The notes under the pieces were generated by a model. It worked only from the letters and a program-made list of their open reading frames with translations, was not told the DNA's origin and did not search any database. This document shows positions 39,149 through 47,635 of a stretch of 64,000 bases of DNA, piece after piece (the stretch's first letter is position 1; the number at the start of each line of letters is the position of its first letter). Position numbers and translations under genes: made by a program. The stretch is from Marinomonas sp. SBI8L (GTDB lineage Bacteria > Pseudomonadota > Gammaproteobacteria > Pseudomonadales > Marinomonadaceae): NCBI RefSeq assembly GCF_001624705.1, contig NZ_JSEO01000004.1, positions 124,001 through 188,000 on the forward strand, in the 5' to 3' direction.

Positions 39149-39937
39149 ATGGCCATAAATGAGATAGATACAAACAACACCATTCTTGAAATTACCAATC
39201 TAAGGAAAAGCTTTGGCGAATTGGAGGTTCTAAAAGGAATAGATCTAAGTGCAAACAAAGGAGATGTCATTGCGCTTATTGGTGGCAGTGGATCAGGTAA
39301 GTCCACCACGCTTCGCTGCATAAATATGCTTGAAACACCCAGTGCTGGTGACATTCATATTTTCGGTAAAAAGATTGAACTCATTCGCAATAAACAAGGT
39401 GACATGGTTGCAAAAGACCAAAAGCAGCTTCGCCTTATCCGTCAGAAACTTGGCATGGTTTTTCAAGGCTTTCATCTTTGGCAGCATATGAATATAGAGC
39501 AAAACATTATCGAAGTGCCGACTCAGGTATTTGGCATTTCCAAAGATGAAGCCTTAATCAATGCCCACCAGCTACTAAAACGCGTTGGGCTTTACGATAA
39601 GAAGCACCAATACCCTTGCAACCTATCCGGCGGCCAACAGCAAAGAGCAGCCATAGCCAGAGCTCTCGCAATCAACCCTGAGCTAATGCTTTTTGATGAG
39701 CCAACCTCGGCCTTAGACCCAGAACTTGTCAGTGAAGTTTTAGCTGTTATGCATGATTTAGCAACTGAAGGCAGAAGCATGATCATAGTGACGCATGAAA
39801 TGAAGTTTGCGGCGGATGTCGCCAATAAAGTCATGTTCTTGAATGCAGGCAAAGTTGAAGAGTTTGGCTCTGCAGCAGAGATATTCAATGCGCCAAAATC
39901 AGAAAGGCTAAAACAATTCATCCAGTCAGTTTGCTAA
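39149..39937 (+). CDS. Polar amino-acid ABC transporter, ATP-binding protein
   Basis: A 262-aa HisP/GltL-type ATPase. It has Walker A GGSGSGKST near residue 50, the Q-loop in MVFQGFHLW, signature LSGGQQQRAAIARAL, Walker B LMLFDEPTSALDPE and the switch His in IIVTHEM. The RQKLGMVFQ and FGKKIEL segments are typical of the polar amino-acid importer class. First gene of a four-gene operon behind the operator-controlled promoter. Confidence 0.95.
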   Translation: MAINEIDTNNTILEITNLRKSFGELEVLKGIDLSANKGDVIALIGGSGSGKSTTLRCINMLETPSAGDIHIFGKKIELIRNKQGDMVAKDQKQLRLIRQKLGMVFQGFHLWQHMNIEQNIIEVPTQVFGISKDEALINAHQLLKRVGLYDKKHQYPCNLSGGQQQRAAIARALAINPELMLFDEPTSALDPELVSEVLAVMHDLATEGRSMIIVTHEMKFAADVANKVMFLNAGKVEEFGSAAEIFNAPKSERLKQFIQSVC

Positions 39938-39993
39938 CAAAAAGAAAAATAGAAATACCAAACATAAAACAATCTATTTAGAGGAAGTAAATC

Positions 39994-40770
39994 ATGAAAC
40001 TAAAAGCATCTATTGCGTTAATTAGCGCCTCTGTTATTGGCTTTTTCTCAACAACACTAGCAGCCCAAACGATTAAAGTAGGTATTGCCACCGAACCTTA
40101 CCCACCCTTTTCTGTGCCAGATGCATCTGGTAATTATTCAGGTTGGGAAATAGACATAGCTAAGGCAATTTGCGCACAAGCCAAACTAGATTGTGAAATT
40201 GTGGCTACCGCTTGGGATGGCATTATTCCAGCATTACTCGCCAAAAAAGTAGATGTGGTTGCAGCCTCACTCTCTATAACATCTGACCGTAAGCGTGTAA
40301 TCGATTTCTCAGATAAATATTATCAATCAGGCGCCTCCGTCATAGGTTCAAAAAAAGCAAGTTTCGGCAGTACACCAGCTGAACTCGATAATAAAATAAT
40401 CGGCTTGCAAGCCGCCAGCATTCACGTGAAGTTTGCAAAAAAGTATTACCCTAATGCCACGATTAAAGAGTATCAGAGCCAAGACGAAGCTAACCAAGAC
40501 CTTTACTCTGGCCGCATAGATGCAACCCAAGCAGATGCTCTCACCCTTGAAAGTTTCCTTAATTCAGAGCAAGGAAAGAATTGTTGCGATCTAAAGGGGA
40601 TGGCGGTTAATGATGAATCCTTATTAGGAGAAGGTATTGGTTTTGGCCTACGTAAAGGTAACCCAGAACTAAAAGAGCAGCTTAACAATGCCATTGACGC
40701 CATTCGAAAAAATGGCACTTACGAGCAAATATCCCAAGCTTACTTCTCCTTCAATATTTACGGCGAATAA
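39994..40770 (+). CDS. Polar amino-acid ABC transporter, substrate-binding protein
   Basis: A 258-aa periplasmic protein with a signal peptide (LKASIALISASVIGFFSTTLAAQT, cleaved near residue 23-24). The amino-acid-binding fold follows: KVGIATEPYPPFS, GWEIDIAKAICAQA, VAASLSITSDRKRVIDFSDKYY. The last is the lysine/arginine/ornithine-type signature that contacts the ligand. The ligand is probably arginine-like, given the neighbouring hydrolase. A hairpin follows before the permease genes. Confidence 0.93.
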   Translation: MKLKASIALISASVIGFFSTTLAAQTIKVGIATEPYPPFSVPDASGNYSGWEIDIAKAICAQAKLDCEIVATAWDGIIPALLAKKVDVVAASLSITSDRKRVIDFSDKYYQSGASVIGSKKASFGSTPAELDNKIIGLQAASIHVKFAKKYYPNATIKEYQSQDEANQDLYSGRIDATQADALTLESFLNSEQGKNCCDLKGMAVNDESLLGEGIGFGLRKGNPELKEQLNNAIDAIRKNGTYEQISQAYFSFNIYGE

Positions 40771-40777
40771 GATAAAC

Positions 40778-40809
40778 AAAAACTAAGCAAGTTAACTTGC
40801 TTAGTTTTT
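40778..40809 (+). terminator. Intercistronic hairpin/attenuator between the binding protein and permeases
   Basis: A perfect 14-bp stem AAAAACTAAGCAAG/CTTGCTTAGTTTTT (40778-40791, 40796-40809) with a 4-nt loop and a T tract. It would give partial termination, leaving more binding protein than permease, as is common in ABC operons. Confidence 0.8.
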
Positions 40810-40832
40810 GCTTGTTAACGTTAGGGTGACTT

Positions 40833-41561
40833 ATGTTTATTGATTATCAATCTATGTCTGTTTGGCAGTTATTAGCTTTTGAAGCGCCAGGATGGGGTGG
40901 CACCTTATTATCTGGGCTTCTTCTCTCATTAGAGATAGCTATTCTAGGCTTCTTATTTGGACTTGTTATTGGCTTTTTGGGCGCGCTTGGCAAACTAGGT
41001 AACAGTATTGTCTGTCGTGATTTATGGGCGTGCTACACAACGGCGGTACGAGCCATCCCAGAACTCGTTCTAATCTTATTAATTTATTTTGCTTTACCAA
41101 ACTTGCTAAATAGTCTGCTCAGCCTATTAGGGATAAGCAACATTGAAATTAATGGATTTATCGCAGGTGTACTGGTCATATCGTTTGTTCAAGGCGCTTA
41201 TGCAACTGAAGTGATACGCTCAGCGATGCTTGCGATACCAGCAGGTCAAATAGAAGCAGCCCACGCATTTGCTATGCCTAAATACAAAATTCTATACCGT
41301 ATCAGCTTGCCAGCTATGCTCCCTCACGCTTTACCTGGTCTCTCCAATCTCTGGCTAATTGCAACTAAAGATACCGCACTACTCGCTGTCGTGGGCTTTA
41401 CTGAATTAACATTAGCGGCAAGACAAGCGGCAGGGGCAACAAAAGAGCAGCTATTATTTCTGACCGTGGCAGGAGGGCTTTACTTATGTATCTCATTAGT
41501 TTCGGATGCTTTATTTAAGTACTTCATTCGTCGCTCAAATAAAGGACAAATGCATGGATAA
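40833..41561 (+). CDS. Polar amino-acid ABC transporter, permease 1
   Basis: A 242-aa HisQ-type inner-membrane permease with about five helices. The conserved permease loop is near residue 140 (EAAHAFAMPKYKILYRISLPAMLPHALPG fits the EAA motif). It ends with an 8-bp overlap with the second permease gene, so the pair is translationally coupled and forms a heterodimeric channel. Confidence 0.93.
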   Translation: MFIDYQSMSVWQLLAFEAPGWGGTLLSGLLLSLEIAILGFLFGLVIGFLGALGKLGNSIVCRDLWACYTTAVRAIPELVLILLIYFALPNLLNSLLSLLGISNIEINGFIAGVLVISFVQGAYATEVIRSAMLAIPAGQIEAAHAFAMPKYKILYRISLPAMLPHALPGLSNLWLIATKDTALLAVVGFTELTLAARQAAGATKEQLLFLTVAGGLYLCISLVSDALFKYFIRRSNKGQMHG

Positions 41562-42393
41562 TCAGCCTTTAATTCAACCTAACTTATCTCAAGAAAAAAA
41601 AGCGGCATCCATACTTGATCTATCGGCAATAAAAGCTTGGTTTATGCCTCATAGAATACTACTGATTGTTATTACATTAGGCTCGATAGCTGGGCTAGTT
41701 AACAACCTTAGCTGGTACTGGATTCCGGAATATCAAGACGCTATTTTAGAAGGCCTTTGGCGAACCCTCATTTTGTTAGTAACAAGCTTTATCACGGGCT
41801 TCTTACTCGCGATTCCAATTGGTCTAGTTCAAGTAACAGGCCCTAGTTTTCTAGCAAAATTAGCCCAGAGCTTTTGTACTCTTATAAGAGGAACACCTCT
41901 ATTACTACAAATATGGCTCCTTTATTATGGTGTTGGTTCTATCTTTCCAGAAATAGACTGGTTGCGGGAATCATTTCTTTGGCCTTATTTAACCGATGCT
42001 TGGCCTTATGCCTTTATTGCTTTAACACTATCTGTTGCCGCTTATGAAGGAGAAATCATGCGTGGGGCTTTTGCTGGTGTTCCTAATGGAGAATTAGAAG
42101 CGGCCAAGGCATTTGGTATGCCACCATTTAAAATCTTATCGCGTATTTGGCTACCCAGAGCCATACAGCGCACATTGCCAGTCATCGGAGGAGAGGTCAT
42201 TTTACAACTCAAGGCAACACCTTTAGTGGCAACTATTACTCTCATTGACACCTATGCAGTATTTTCAAAAATACGACAGGAGACTTATATCGTCTATGAA
42301 CCATTACTCTTAATGACAGGGATATACTTGTTTTTAGCAGGTATTATTGCCCTGTTATTTCACTATTTAGAAAAGAGAAATGGGGCTAGATAG
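41554..42393 (+). CDS. Polar amino-acid ABC transporter, permease 2
   Basis: A 279-aa HisM-type permease. The start is the ATG at 41554 behind AAAGGA. The frame open from 41506 would overlap the preceding gene unnecessarily. An N-terminal cytosolic extension precedes five or six helices. The EAA loop reads EAAKAFGMPPFKILSRIWLPRAIQ. It ends the ABC operon. Confidence 0.93.
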   Translation: MDNQPLIQPNLSQEKKAASILDLSAIKAWFMPHRILLIVITLGSIAGLVNNLSWYWIPEYQDAILEGLWRTLILLVTSFITGFLLAIPIGLVQVTGPSFLAKLAQSFCTLIRGTPLLLQIWLLYYGVGSIFPEIDWLRESFLWPYLTDAWPYAFIALTLSVAAYEGEIMRGAFAGVPNGELEAAKAFGMPPFKILSRIWLPRAIQRTLPVIGGEVILQLKATPLVATITLIDTYAVFSKIRQETYIVYEPLLLMTGIYLFLAGIIALLFHYLEKRNGAR

Positions 42394-42429
42394 CCCTATT
42401 TCAAAACTGTCTATATAGGCTAATCAGAC

Positions 42430-42843
42430 CTAGTCCCAGTTCTTTTTACGCAACGCCTTAATCTGGCCCTTTTGCTTTTTATGATCAACGCGTTTACGTT
42501 GCGAAGATTTAGTTGGTTTGGTTGCCCGTCTCACCTTCTCTACCTTAATTGCATCTAGAATCAAGGCTTTCAGTCTAGCGAGCGCATCCTCTCTATTTAA
42601 CTCTTGAGTTCTATGCTGCTGTGCTTTAATAATCACAACACCCTCTTTGGTAATACGTGAGTCCTTAAGCGCTAACAATCGACTTTTATAAAACTCAGGT
42701 AGCGAAGATGCTTTAATATCAAACCTTAAATGAATTGCAGAAGAAACCTTATTAACGTTTTGCCCACCCGCACCTTGAGAGCGAATTGCAGTCAACTCCA
42801 TTTCATGATCCGCAATAGAAACTGCAATTGATATTTTTAACAT
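42430..42843 (-). CDS. arfB: Alternative ribosome-rescue factor ArfB
   Basis: A 137-aa peptidyl-tRNA hydrolase of the release-factor family. The GGQ catalytic motif is in SQGAGGQNVNKVSSAIHLRFD near residue 26. The basic C-terminal tail (KPTKSSQRKRVDHKKQKGQIKALRKK) is the one that enters the empty mRNA channel of stalled ribosomes. I choose the ATG at 42843. It ends convergent with the ABC operon. Confidence 0.95.
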   Translation of the reverse strand: MLKISIAVSIADHEMELTAIRSQGAGGQNVNKVSSAIHLRFDIKASSLPEFYKSRLLALKDSRITKEGVVIIKAQQHRTQELNREDALARLKALILDAIKVEKVRRATKPTKSSQRKRVDHKKQKGQIKALRKKNWD

Positions 42844-43047
42844 GGACATTTTCCGTACAAAATAGACAGGCATTAGACTAAAGTTGTGTGATTTACCTAG
42901 TCTAGATTTGATAAAAGCGGCATATTGTAACAGTTATCCTAAACATAAAGACATTTAGAGGAAGCAGAGGTTTGAATAAGGTACAATCAGGCCATATTTA
43001 TTCAGCTTATTTTATGCATTTTTTTGACATTGTTTGGAGCAATTAGA

Positions 43048-43806
43048 TTGACTAAATTTCGACCCTGTATCGACCTTCATCAAGGTAAAGTGAAGCAAAT
43101 CGTTGGCGGCAGTTTGAATGATCATGGCGCTAAAGAGAACTTTATCAGTGAACATGATGCAGCTTATTATGCGGCTCTCTACAAGGAACATGAGTTAACT
43201 GGTGGTCATGTCATCGCCTTAGGGCCAGGTAATATAGAAGAAGCCATTAAAGCATTAAAAGCCTATCCAAATGGCTTGCAGTTCGGTGGTGGTGTCAATC
43301 ATAAAAATGCAAGCGAGTTCTTAAAAGCCGGCGCATCTCACCTTATCGTTACCTCTTACATATTTGAAAATGGCGAATTTTCCTGGGACAGATTAGATAG
43401 AATTAAACGCGAAACAGGAACAGAAAAACTTATTTTAGACCTGAGCTGCCGTCGTACAGAAACCGGTTGGAATATCGCAACAGACCGCTGGCAAACAGTC
43501 ACTTCTACTCAGATCAATTTAGAAAACCTTCAAGAGCTAGCCGATCATTGTGATGAGTTTTTAATTCACGCTGCTGATGTTGAAGGCTTACAGGCAGGCA
43601 TAGATAAAGAATTAGTTGAGTTGCTTGGTAAGCATTCCTCGATACCAACGACCTATGCCGGTGGCGCCAGAACACTTGAAGACCTCGCCTTAGTTCAAAC
43701 ACTTTCAAAAGGAAAAGTCGATCTAACCATTGGTAGTGCCTTAGATATTTTTGGTGGTGAAGGCGTTACATTAGAAGAATGTATTGAGTGGAATAATAAA
43801 GTCTAG
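43048..43806 (+). CDS. hisA: Eukaryotic-type phosphoribosylformimino-AICAR-phosphate isomerase (HisA/HIS6-like)
   Basis: A 252-aa histidine-biosynthesis isomerase, a TIM barrel that converts ProFAR to PRFAR. The sequence follows fungal/plant HIS6 rather than bacterial HisA: FRPCIDLHQGKVKQIVGG, AAYYAALYKEHELTGGHVIALGP, LILDLSCRR, FLIHAADVEGL, YAGGARTLEDL and KVDLTIGSALDIFGG. The start is the TTG at 43048, 8 nt behind GGAG, giving MTKFRPCIDLH, which aligns with the yeast N terminus. No other his genes are next to it. A canonical hisA may exist elsewhere in the genome. Confidence 0.88.
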   Translation: MTKFRPCIDLHQGKVKQIVGGSLNDHGAKENFISEHDAAYYAALYKEHELTGGHVIALGPGNIEEAIKALKAYPNGLQFGGGVNHKNASEFLKAGASHLIVTSYIFENGEFSWDRLDRIKRETGTEKLILDLSCRRTETGWNIATDRWQTVTSTQINLENLQELADHCDEFLIHAADVEGLQAGIDKELVELLGKHSSIPTTYAGGARTLEDLALVQTLSKGKVDLTIGSALDIFGGEGVTLEECIEWNNKV

Positions 43807-43880
43807 AATATTGTGCTATCACCTAGTCAAAGACTTACTTTGCTCAATATTAGGTTTAAATAAAAACCAAGAAATTCAAA

Positions 43881-43929
43881 CAACACTCAGATAAGGTTTA
43901 ATCCTCCTTATCTGAGTGTTGTTTTATTA
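43881..43929 (+). terminator. Terminator of hisA overlapping the convergent gene's 3' end
   Basis: A 15- to 16-bp nearly perfect stem (CAACACTCAGATAAGG at 43881-43896 and its complement at 43906-43921) is followed by TTTTATT on the plus strand. The last eight or so codons of the convergent zinc-ribbon gene (43898-44224) lie within it. Confidence 0.85.
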
Positions 43930-44224
43930 AATCTAGGTGGTTAGTTTTTTCTTCAACAAGGTCAAACCTAAACATAACCAGAATAAAAAGCTGCAATACA
44001 ATGGCAGCATAGATAATCAATGGCCAAGCTGAGTGCATTAATAAGGCTGCCAATAAAGTACACATACCTGAGAAATAACACAAAGCCTGAACAGCCCATC
44101 TGACTTTCGTTGTCACACTAAAGTCGTTACCGCAAAGATGACAGGTCGCTTTACCAAAAGATCCCATAAAGATATTAAATACATGCCTTAAATCGTGTCC
44201 TTGGCAATGGGGACAAGTTAACAT
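43898..44224 (-). CDS. Uncharacterised zinc-ribbon membrane protein
   Basis: A 108-aa protein with two CxxC pairs at the N terminus (CPHCQGH near residue 4 and CHLCGND near residue 28), which should bind one zinc. Two adjacent membrane helices follow (about 43-63 and 67-87), with a charged tail. I do not recognise the family. The gene stands alone between hisA and psp genes. Its final codons form part of the opposing terminator. Confidence 0.65.
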   Translation of the reverse strand: MLTCPHCQGHDLRHVFNIFMGSFGKATCHLCGNDFSVTTKVRWAVQALCYFSGMCTLLAALLMHSAWPLIIYAAIVLQLFILVMFRFDLVEEKTNHLDLIKQHSDKED

Positions 44225-44349
44225 CCTAGCCTCCTTTACGTCAGTTAAAACCCGATAGCAGATTTCTTAACTATCACTGTTATTTATCCTTTTAGAAATA
44301 ACAGCCTATTACTGAAACAGAGAACAAGCTTAAAGATACTTGTTACTTG

Positions 44350-44805
44350 TTACTTGTCCTTCATTGAAGAAAACTCACGGTCTAAATCATACTTTTTAGA
44401 AGTGACATATTTTTCCATTTCTTCAATACGACGACTCGCTTGATTCATTCTATCTCTTGCTCGCTTTAATCGAATTGAAGACGAGTCCGAATACTTAAAC
44501 ATCTTTTTTGGACCATACTGGTGGCGCCTTTCATCATACTCATACTTTAGCTCTCCACCCCCTGGCTTTAAAATATGCCAAAGCACAATGTAAGCAAACA
44601 AAGTAAAGCCGCCAAGAAAGAGAAAGCCTGCAAAAAAGCTAATACGCACAACCCAAGGTTCAATATCAAAGTGGTCTGCAAGACCTGCACAAACACCACC
44701 GATATAGCCTTTATCAGGGTTACGATAAAGATTCATATTCCAGCCCTTTTGTTTATTCTCATTGAACATTTTCTGACATAAGTTCTTTAGTTTATGCTTA
44801 TTCAT
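44350..44805 (-). CDS. pspC: Phage-shock protein C
   Basis: A 151-aa protein with the PspC domain: NLYRNPDKGYIGGVCAGLADHFDIEPWVVRI, then a membrane helix (FFAGFLFLGGFTLFAYIVLW). The C-terminal half is a charged coiled coil, longer than in E. coli PspC. With PspB it senses envelope stress and recruits PspA. The start is the ATG at 44805 behind GGGGAGA. It is last of the pspABC operon. Confidence 0.92.
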   Translation of the reverse strand: MNKHKLKNLCQKMFNENKQKGWNMNLYRNPDKGYIGGVCAGLADHFDIEPWVVRISFFAGFLFLGGFTLFAYIVLWHILKPGGGELKYEYDERRHQYGPKKMFKYSDSSSIRLKRARDRMNQASRRIEEMEKYVTSKKYDLDREFSSMKDK

Positions 44806-44806
44806 A

Positions 44807-45100
44807 CTATTCTCTCCCCGAAGAAGACTCTCTCTGTTCACCTTCTTGATTGCGATATGCCCCTTGAGCTTCTTTGTCTCGCCAGTTAGGGCTATCTACA
44901 TCTAAAATCCTTTCCAGTATTTCGATTCGATCCGTCAATTGATCTGCGGTTTTTAAAAGATCATCTAATTCCACCCTATCTTCCTCCGCTAACCCTTTTG
45001 CTGAACGCCTTTTGCTAAAGTAGTGCAAGATAAGCCAAAGCGGGGCAACAAGCCCCATAAAAATGATGACTGGCACAAAGAAGAAAACAGCCATATTCAT
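44807..45100 (-). CDS. pspB: Phage-shock protein B
   Basis: A 97-aa protein with an N-terminal helix (MAVFFFVPVIIFMGLVAPLWLILHY) and a leucine-zipper-like coiled coil (LLKTADQLTDRIEILERILD). This is the PspB layout, with a hydrophilic tail about 20 residues longer than in E. coli. It starts at the ATG behind AAGGATG and its stop is 1 nt from the pspC start, so the two are translationally coupled. Confidence 0.92.
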   Translation of the reverse strand: MNMAVFFFVPVIIFMGLVAPLWLILHYFSKRRSAKGLAEEDRVELDDLLKTADQLTDRIEILERILDVDSPNWRDKEAQGAYRNQEGEQRESSSGRE

Positions 45101-45151
45101 AGGTACATCCTTAATAATTTAATCGTTAAAAAGCGTGAATTAATTAGCTTA

Positions 45152-45820
45152 TTACTTACTTGCCATCTTGGCTTTAAGTTGTGCTAACTCATCATTAATT
45201 TCATCATTTTCTTTTAAAGCATCAATCTCAGATTTAAGATTCGTTTTTGCATTCGCTCCAATATCCATAGACTCTAGCTCACCTTCTAAGGTATCCATAC
45301 GACGCTCAAAACGTTCGAATTTATCAAAAGCATCATCTAGATTAGAACGCTGATTCTGTCTTCTCACTTTCAAGCGATTCTCAACACTGGTTTGGCGCAT
45401 TAGCATGGCTTTTTGTTTCGCTTTGGCATCATCTAGTTTAGTTTGAAGTTGGGAAATTTCGTCGTTCAAACTGGCTAAGTGTTCATCTAATTCACTTAAC
45501 TCTTGCTCAATTACATCCACTTCTTTTGCTGTGGCCTGTTTTTCAGATAAAGCAGCACGTGCCAAATCTTCACGACCCTTATCAATTGCCAACATAGCTT
45601 TATCTGTCCATTCAGCAATTTCTTCTTTAATTCTAGCAAGGCGGCGAGCTGCCGTTTTACGATCAGCAATGACTCTAGCTGAACTCGATCTCACTTCAAC
45701 TAGGGTTTCTTCCATTTCTTGAATGATCATACGAATCATTTTTTGTGGATCTTCAGCCTTATCCAGCAAAGAGGTGATATTGCTGTTAATAATGTCTGTC
45801 ATTCTTGAAAATATGCCCAT
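45152..45820 (-). CDS. pspA: Phage-shock protein A
   Basis: A 222-aa ESCRT-III-like coiled-coil protein: GIFSRMTDIINSNITSLLDKAEDPQKMIRMIIQEMEE is the amphipathic N terminus and first helix. PspA stabilises damaged inner membrane and inhibits PspF when idle. The start is the ATG at 45820. It is the first gene of pspABC, with a sigma-54-like promoter upstream. Confidence 0.96.
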   Translation of the reverse strand: MGIFSRMTDIINSNITSLLDKAEDPQKMIRMIIQEMEETLVEVRSSSARVIADRKTAARRLARIKEEIAEWTDKAMLAIDKGREDLARAALSEKQATAKEVDVIEQELSELDEHLASLNDEISQLQTKLDDAKAKQKAMLMRQTSVENRLKVRRQNQRSNLDDAFDKFERFERRMDTLEGELESMDIGANAKTNLKSEIDALKENDEINDELAQLKAKMASK

Positions 45821-45882
45821 TGTATTACTCCTTTTAAAATTAACTTTTAACATTAAGTTTTTTTGAATTTGTTACAGCTATA

Positions 45883-45897
45883 TCAGGATACGTGCCA
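45883..45897 (-). promoter_or_regulatory. Candidate sigma-54 promoter of pspABC
   Basis: On the minus strand TGGCACG (the -24 element, exact) is followed after 4 nt by CTGA at the -12 position. The consensus is TTGC, so this half is weak. It lies about 65 nt upstream of the pspA ATG and opposite a sigma-54 activator gene. Confidence 0.55.
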
Positions 45898-45924
45898 AGT
45901 TTTAAAAAACATTAAAAATCAATA

Positions 45925-45995
45925 AGATAAGATTTATCTGATATTTTTCTGTGAAAAAACAAAATTAAAACGGTCAATAAAACCACTTAAAGTGG
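45925..45995. promoter_or_regulatory. Palindromes between pspA and pspF, possible PspF sites
   Basis: Two inverted repeats lie upstream of the sigma-54-like promoter: AGATAA-N3-TTATCT (45925-45939) and CCACTT-A-AAGTGG (45983-45995). Their positions, about 30 and 90 bp upstream of the -24 element, suit enhancer sites. No strong match to a known PspF consensus is claimed. Confidence 0.35.
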
Positions 45996-46061
45996 CTTTA
46001 AAAACCTCCACAAAAGGCTATATTAACCACTCAATCACATTAATTTTATGAAAAGCTAAAT

Positions 46062-47087
46062 ATGACCTCGAACCCACAAAGAGCAATAGGCAGCTCAGCC
46101 GCACTTGCCCAAGCATTAGAGCAAGCATCTGCCCTTGCCAACATTAATCGCCCTGTACTTGTCCTAGGTGAAAGAGGGACAGGTAAAGAGCTAATCGCTG
46201 AGAGGCTGCACTATCTATCGCCCCGTTGGGATCAGGCATTTGTATCCCTTAACTGCGCTACTATTAGTGAAGACTTGATGGAGAGCGAATTATTCGGCCA
46301 TGAACCTGGGGCCTTTACTGGCGCCCAAAAAATACATCATGGCCGCTTTGAACGCGCCGATGGGGGCTCTCTCTTTTTAGATGAACTAGGCGCCATGTCT
46401 ACTAGACTGCAAGAGAAGCTATTAAGAGTCATAGAGTACGGAGAATTTGAACGACTTGGTGGCCACAAAACCTTAAAGGTAGATGTACGTTTGATTGCCG
46501 CAACCAATGCTGATTTAAAAAACATGGCTGCAAAAGGGGAATTTAGAGCGGATTTACTTGATAGGCTTGCCTTTGATGTTATCCCTACCCCACCTCTTAG
46601 AGAGCGCAAAGAGGACATAGCAGAACTGGCTGATTACTTTGCTATGCGAATGAGCATAGAGCTAGGTTGGGAGAGCTTTGCAGGCTTTAGTGATAAAGCC
46701 ATGGAGGCATTAAAACAACATAATTGGCCTGGCAATATTCGTGAGCTAAAAAACTGTATTGAGCGCTCTGTTTTTAGACAAGGGGAAACTAACGAGCCGC
46801 TTGAGAACATCATCATAGACCCTTTTCCTCAGCATTTTAATAGCACTAATACCGAAGAAAAAGTCGCAGAAGAAACAGACAAGCAATCAGCCTTAGACAC
46901 TCAACATACCGAGCTAGTTAAAACATCAAACCAGCAAATTGATTTTAAACAAAGACTAAATCAATTAGAAAAAGCGCTACTTATTCAAGCATTAGAACAA
47001 AACCAACAAAGCCAGAAACAAGCCGCGAAAGCTCTAAACCTAAGTTATGACCAAATCCGCGGCTTGATAAAGAAACATTTGAGGTAA
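46062..47087 (+). CDS. pspF: Sigma-54-dependent transcriptional activator PspF
   Basis: A 341-aa enhancer-binding protein without an N-terminal receiver domain, as in PspF. The AAA+ domain carries Walker A (GERGTGKEL), the GAFTGA loop (PGAFTGAQ), which contacts sigma-54, Walker B (GSLFLDELG) and the R-finger region. The C-terminal Fis-type helix-turn-helix is [24 protein letters not shown] Glu-rich linker near 270-290 is long. It is divergent from pspABC. Confidence 0.94.
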   Translation: MTSNPQRAIGSSAALAQALEQASALANINRPVLVLGERGTGKELIAERLHYLSPRWDQAFVSLNCATISEDLMESELFGHEPGAFTGAQKIHHGRFERADGGSLFLDELGAMSTRLQEKLLRVIEYGEFERLGGHKTLKVDVRLIAATNADLKNMAAKGEFRADLLDRLAFDVIPTPPLRERKEDIAELADYFAMRMSIELGWESFAGFSDKAMEALKQHNWPGNIRELKNCIERSVFRQGETNEPLENIIIDPFPQHFNSTNTEEKVAEETDKQSALDTQHTELVKTSNQQIDFKQRLNQLEKALLIQALEQNQQSQKQAAKALNLSYDQIRGLIKKHLR

Positions 47088-47099
47088 TCAAACTCAACT

Positions 47100-47612
47100 C
47101 TAACTTGGACTAGAGCATTTATTTATCTCAGCTAATGCTTGCTCTAATATATGCTCGACACCTTGATCAACCTCTATGAAAATTGCTTCATCAGGAGAGG
47201 GCTCCACTAAGGTATCAAATTGGTTTCTCAACATTTTTTCACCATTAAAAAAATGTCCTTGCCGCTTCTTATGTCGGCTTAAAATAATGTCGAAGGAGCC
47301 TTTGAGGTAAACAATTATTAGATCTTGATTATTTTCCCTGAGCATATTCCGATATTCAGGTTTTAAAGCAGAACAAGCAAGAATAAGATTAGAGTGGCGT
47401 ACAAATTCATTGTTAAGTGTTTTTAACCACCCCTCTCTATCATTATCATCTAGAGGAATACCACTGTTCATTTTATTTAAATTATTTTCCGTGTGAAAAT
47501 CATCGCCATCAATAAACAGGACCCCTAAAGCATCAGCGATAAGACGACCAATAAGACTTTTACCTGTTCCAGACACCCCCATAAGAAGTATTTTCTTATC
47601 TTCCCTATTCAT
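47100..47612 (-). CDS. gntK: Gluconokinase
   Basis: A 170-aa P-loop kinase that makes 6-phosphogluconate. Walker A is MGVSGTGKSLIGRLIA near residue 12. FIDGDDFHTENNLNKMNSGIPLDDNDREGWL is the substrate/lid signature of GntK-type gluconokinases. It lies 23 nt downstream of the sugar ABC ATPase on the same strand, so it belongs to the sugar transport operon. That placement makes gluconate a likely intracellular product of the imported sugar. Confidence 0.93.
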   Translation of the reverse strand: MNREDKKILLMGVSGTGKSLIGRLIADALGVLFIDGDDFHTENNLNKMNSGIPLDDNDREGWLKTLNNEFVRHSNLILACSALKPEYRNMLRENNQDLIIVYLKGSFDIILSRHKKRQGHFFNGEKMLRNQFDTLVEPSPDEAIFIEVDQGVEHILEQALAEINKCSSPS

Positions 47613-47635
47613 TACCTTCTACTCGCTATTTCAAA

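Noticed and set aside
44341-44362. Tandem TTGTTAC-like repeats at the pspC 3' end as a regulatory repeat
   Set aside because: There are only about two and a half copies overlapping the stop codon, most likely chance.
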